Below, piece by piece: positions 7,233 to 9,342 of a stretch of DNA of 9,342 nucleotides. The position numbers and the translations under genes were made by a program. Origin of the DNA: Sphingobacteriales bacterium (GTDB taxonomy: Bacteria > Bacteroidota > Bacteroidia > Chitinophagales > Chitinophagaceae); the NCBI GenBank assembly GCA_024640385.1, contig JAHEFC010000139.1:1-9342 (forward strand). Direction: 5' to 3'. The notes under the pieces were generated by a model. It was not told where the DNA came from and did not search any database. It worked only from the letters and a program-made list of their open reading frames with translations. Numbering within the stretch: the stretch's first letter is position 1; each line of letters begins with the position of its first letter.

Positions 7233-7252
7233 AAGGTTGGGAGCTCAACCTT
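7233..7252 (-). terminator. Candidate terminator or leader hairpin
   Basis: A perfect 7-bp inverted repeat, AAGGTTG / CAACCTT, flanks a 6-base loop, about 40 bases past the Rieske stop. On the minus strand there is no U-run after the stem (GTTGGTGATT follows), so it is a poor intrinsic terminator for the Rieske transcript. On the plus strand only a short TT follows the stem. A shorter stem, CCAAC/GTTGG (7228-7240), overlaps it and would be mutually exclusive. Confidence 0.3.
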
Positions 7253-7258
7253 TTGATC

Positions 7259-7274
7259 TTCAATACAGATTGAA
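7259..7274. repeat. Small inverted repeat
   Basis: A perfect 6-bp repeat, TTCAAT / ATTGAA, around a 4-base loop, 18 bases past the Rieske stop. It is AT-rich and weak as an RNA hairpin. It could form part of a composite 3' end with the neighbouring 7-bp hairpin, or a protein-binding site; neither is shown. Confidence 0.25.
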
Positions 7275-7291
7275 TTTTACCGTGTCACTTA

Positions 7292-7726
7292 TTATGAATA
7301 AACCCTCAAACTAGTTCCTGTTAAGGCTGTGTTGTATTTGGTCAAAGCTGAGCCGGCAGGTCCGCCAGTCACAGATCCTGTGGTGGAAAATGTTGAGCCA
7401 TGGTTGCTGCAATAGAACCGGTTATTGTTTCCTTCAAACACTACAGTGAAGCCCTGGTGTGTGCAAGCCTGTGATACCGCAATATAAGTGTCAGCCAGAG
7501 TCCTCGCTATAATGATCCCGCTCTTATATATGTAACCGCCGGGATTGGCCAGATCACCATTTGCAGCATCTGCCAGGTTGATGGTGAAATCAACTCCGGT
7601 AGGTGCCGGAGGAACTGTTGTAGTACCACCTCCTCCATCATCTTTTGAACAACCACCCAGGCAGGTGCCCATGAATATAGCAGCGCTGGTCAATCCCAAT
7701 TGAGCAAGGAACTCTTTTCTGTCCAT
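7292..7726 (-). CDS. Rieske [2Fe-2S] lipoprotein
   Basis: Small exported iron-sulphur electron-transfer protein of 144 residues. The Rieske domain occupies about 45-144: cluster ligands C88 and H90 in CTHQG, and C106 and H109 in CSNHGSTF, i.e. C-x-H-x15-C-x-x-H. The extra cysteines that make the disulphide in bc1-type Rieske proteins are absent (F93 and N108 stand in those places), as in ferredoxin/dioxygenase-type Rieske domains. The N-terminus DRKEFLAQLG resembles a Tat signal with RK instead of RR, and LGGC (23-26) is a clean lipobox, so a lipid anchor on C26 is likely. The residues after it, SKDD, match the Bacteroidota surface-lipoprotein export signal, followed by a Gly/Thr/Pro linker. 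It starts 10 bp after the sugar-dehydrogenase stop, so the two are probably co-transcribed and may exchange electrons. The physiological partner is not proven. Confidence 0.9.
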   Translation of the reverse strand: MDRKEFLAQLGLTSAAIFMGTCLGGCSKDDGGGGTTTVPPAPTGVDFTINLADAANGDLANPGGYIYKSGIIIARTLADTYIAVSQACTHQGFTVVFEGNNNRFYCSNHGSTFSTTGSVTGGPAGSALTKYNTALTGTSLRVYS

Positions 7727-7736
7727 ATAGATAGTT

Positions 7737-9152
7737 TTAGTTTACAGGAACCAGCTTAAATACAAATCCAGGGGATTCAACTGCCACATAAACAAATCCA
7801 TCCGGTCCCATTCTCACATCCCTGACCCTGCCGATATTCCTTAAAATCGCTTCTTCCTTTACTACTTTATTTCCGTCCAGGTAACAAAGGTTCAGAAACC
7901 GGAAACGCAGTGACCCAACCAATAAGGTATTTGCCCAGCCCTTGTACTTATCGCCCTGCATGAAGGCCATACCTGACGGAGCGATTGAAGGGATCCAGTA
8001 CAACAATGGTTGTTCCATTCCTTCCCTGGCACCATGGTGCGAGATCACTTTAGCATCATAGTTGATACCCCAGGTGATCACAGGCCATCCATAATTCTTT
8101 CCTTTCCCGATCAGGTTGATCTCATCTCCTCCCCTCGGCCCGTGTTCAGTTTCCCAGATATCACCCGTTACAGGATTGATGGCCATGCCCTGCGGATTTC
8201 TGTGCCCATAGGAAAACACCGTAGGCTTGTTGCCACCCACTCCGGCGTTTGGATTGTCTGCGGGAGCCGTACCATCCGTTTTGATCCGGTGCACTTTACC
8301 TGCATCGTTCTGCAGGCTCTGTGGATTATCGAACTCTTTACCCCTGTCTCCTACTGTTACATACAGAAATCCATCTCTTCCAAATTCAAGCCTGCCTCCA
8401 TAATGATGCCTGGTTTTCTGATAAGGTTGGGCTACAAATATCTCTTTTACATCAGTTAATGTTTGACCATCAAATTTCGCACTCACCACTGCGGTTGTTG
8501 TTACAACACCGGAATCCGACTTCACACCTTTCGCAAAAGACAGGTAAATCAGTTTATTGGTTGGGTAGGCAGGGTCGATCTTTACATCAAATAAACCGCC
8601 CTGCCCTTCTGCAACCACTTCAGGAACCCCCCTGACCTCCTGTTTCTCTTTACCAGGCTGCACCAGGTATAGCTTTCCGCCTCTTTCCGTGATCAGCATC
8701 TGGTCACCGGGCAGGAAGGCCATTGACCAGGGAACCTGCACTCCGCCGAATACCGTATCCAGCCTTAACGTCAGCGAATCTGTTTTGAATATATTGGAAG
8801 TGGGATCCCCTTTCAGAATATACTTATTGGCATTTTTGATCCCTGTCTGGATATAGGCAACCAGGTCCTTTTTATCCTGGTCGCTGAGTGCCGAATCGAA
8901 CGACCTGACTTCTTTGGCCCAGGTATGACTTATGGAGGCATAAAGCGCCGAATCTGAACTTCCATGTTTCCATTCACGGTCAGTGAAGGCGATCATTTTC
9001 TCACCATGGCAACTGGCACAGTAGGTAGTATAATTTTCTTCAGCTTTAGCTTCGCCGTTGGACGACTGCTTACCGTTTCCGCATCCTGTTTCAATGACAG
9101 AAAAGAATAGCAGGGAAGCAAGGACAATGAGGGTTGATATTTTGTACTGCAT
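7737..9152 (-). CDS. Exported cytochrome c / PQQ-type soluble sugar dehydrogenase fusion
   Basis: Predicted exported aldose/glucose dehydrogenase of 471 residues that would oxidise sugars to lactones with PQQ and pass electrons to its own haem. Residues 1-23 are a signal peptide. C24 in TGC may be a lipidation site, but E21 at -3 makes the lipobox atypical. A small cytochrome c domain (about 38-110) has the haem motif CASCH at 45-49, then LSDQDKKDLVAYI. Residues about 125-471 form the GDSH/sorbosone-dehydrogenase beta-propeller: VPWSMAFLPG (140-149), QGGLFDVKIDP (184-194), HHYGGRLEFGRDGFLYVTVG (249-268), GHRNPQGMAINP (316-327), EHGPRGGDEIN (336-346), NYGWP (353-357) and a closing VRMGPDGFVYV. 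The HH pair at 249-250 lies where the family's catalytic His is expected. The cytochrome part lacks the usual late axial Met. The start is the only ATG before the signal peptide. Substrate and true cofactor are inferred from family. Confidence 0.93.
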   Translation of the reverse strand: MQYKISTLIVLASLLFFSVIETGCGNGKQSSNGEAKAEENYTTYCASCHGEKMIAFTDREWKHGSSDSALYASISHTWAKEVRSFDSALSDQDKKDLVAYIQTGIKNANKYILKGDPTSNIFKTDSLTLRLDTVFGGVQVPWSMAFLPGDQMLITERGGKLYLVQPGKEKQEVRGVPEVVAEGQGGLFDVKIDPAYPTNKLIYLSFAKGVKSDSGVVTTTAVVSAKFDGQTLTDVKEIFVAQPYQKTRHHYGGRLEFGRDGFLYVTVGDRGKEFDNPQSLQNDAGKVHRIKTDGTAPADNPNAGVGGNKPTVFSYGHRNPQGMAINPVTGDIWETEHGPRGGDEINLIGKGKNYGWPVITWGINYDAKVISHHGAREGMEQPLLYWIPSIAPSGMAFMQGDKYKGWANTLLVGSLRFRFLNLCYLDGNKVVKEEAILRNIGRVRDVRMGPDGFVYVAVESPGFVFKLVPVN

Positions 9153-9342
9153 GTTAAAGATTTGATCTGCCTTAAAAATAAGACTTAAAACAAGATCGGA
9201 ACTTCACATGGCGATCGTAATGGTGATCATTAGTTTTCATTTTACTGATGGTAAATGCGGACATCCAAAATTCAAATCCAATCTCCGGCGATTGGTACAC
9301 CTGTTGGATATCAAGATGGCAAAAGAACCCCGCCAGGAATAG
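9153..9342. other. Non-coding or unresolved right edge
   Basis: 190 bp upstream of the sugar-dehydrogenase start, where its promoter should lie. I see no convincing -7/-33 pair; TATTTTTA lies about 25 bases before the ATG with no well-spaced upstream element. Short open frames exist: minus strand from the edge to a TAA at 9172-9174 (56 residues, no start visible), and plus strand ATG 9208 to TAG 9342 (44 residues). Neither has recognisable motifs, and both have unusual composition. Neither is called as a gene. Confidence 0.5.

Larger units (their letters stand above)
7152..7291. other. Intergenic spacer between the redox operon and the polysaccharide operon
   Basis: 140 bp between the Rieske stop and the permease start. 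It must hold the end of the upstream transcript, the promoter of the polysaccharide operon, or read-through between them. It contains two short hairpins (annotated separately). The best match to the Bacteroidota -7 box (TAnnTTTG) on the minus strand is TATTTTAG at 7164-7157, only a few bases from the ATG, so it is weak support at best. No ATG-initiated gene was found. Confidence 0.7.

Noticed and set aside
7178..7276. Minus-strand open frame in the spacer upstream of the permease (32 codons) whose translation has alternating hydrophobic and charged residues like a beta-rich protein.
   Set aside because: It has no ATG, only possible TTG/GTG starts deep inside, overlaps the hairpins, and has no recognisable motif. 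It may be chance or a decayed remnant.
8010..8459. Plus-strand open frame of 149 codons inside the sugar-dehydrogenase gene.
   Set aside because: Antisense to the strongly conserved propeller motifs, with no recognisable domain.
9208..9342. Plus-strand ATG open frame of 44 residues ending exactly at the right edge.
   Set aside because: Short, no ribosome site, no motif, and an antisense frame is open over the same bases. Nothing favours either.
9172..9342. Minus-strand frame open from the right edge to a TAA 20 bases before the sugar-dehydrogenase start.
   Set aside because: Composition is odd (rich in Phe, His and Lys), there is no motif, and the start is outside the window. It cannot be told apart from a chance open frame.

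Overview
The window looks like chromosomal DNA of a Bacteroidota bacterium, most likely from the Chitinophagaceae or a near relative. This is inferred from moderate base composition, the protein style (a short lipoprotein with a CSKDD start, a Rieske lipoprotein, a cytochrome-fused sugar dehydrogenase) and mostly absent Shine-Dalgarno sequences. All supported genes lie on the minus strand, so transcription runs from high to low coordinates. There are no tRNA, rRNA, CRISPR or mobile-element signatures.

Upstream unit (9152 down to 7292): a two-gene operon. The first gene encodes an exported protein joining a small cytochrome c domain to a PQQ-type soluble aldose/glucose dehydrogenase beta-propeller. 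The second, 10 bp later, encodes a small Rieske [2Fe-2S] lipoprotein. Together they suggest periplasmic or surface sugar oxidation with electron hand-off. The 190 bp upstream (9153-9342) hold no supported gene.

Downstream unit (7151 down to the left edge): a tightly packed surface-polysaccharide operon. It begins with an ABC-2 permease (Wzm type) and its ATPase (Wzt type, with a C-terminal glycan-recognition domain). Four cytosolic family-2 glycosyltransferases follow, the last running off the left edge. Junctions are a 1-base TGATG overlap, a 1-base gap, and three ATGA overlaps, so the genes are almost certainly co-transcribed and translationally coupled. Together they would build a glycan on a lipid carrier in the cytoplasm, which Wzt/Wzm would export. 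A 140-bp spacer (7152-7291) with small hairpins separates the two units.

Most notable observation: all four glycosyltransferases appear to carry the same small accessory module of about 65-70 residues outside the catalytic domain. It is N-terminal in the 393- and 397-residue enzymes and C-terminal in the 413-residue and the partial enzyme. I do not recognise it as a named domain. A module shared across a whole assembly line but moved from end to end suggests docking, scaffolding or acceptor binding, which is inference.
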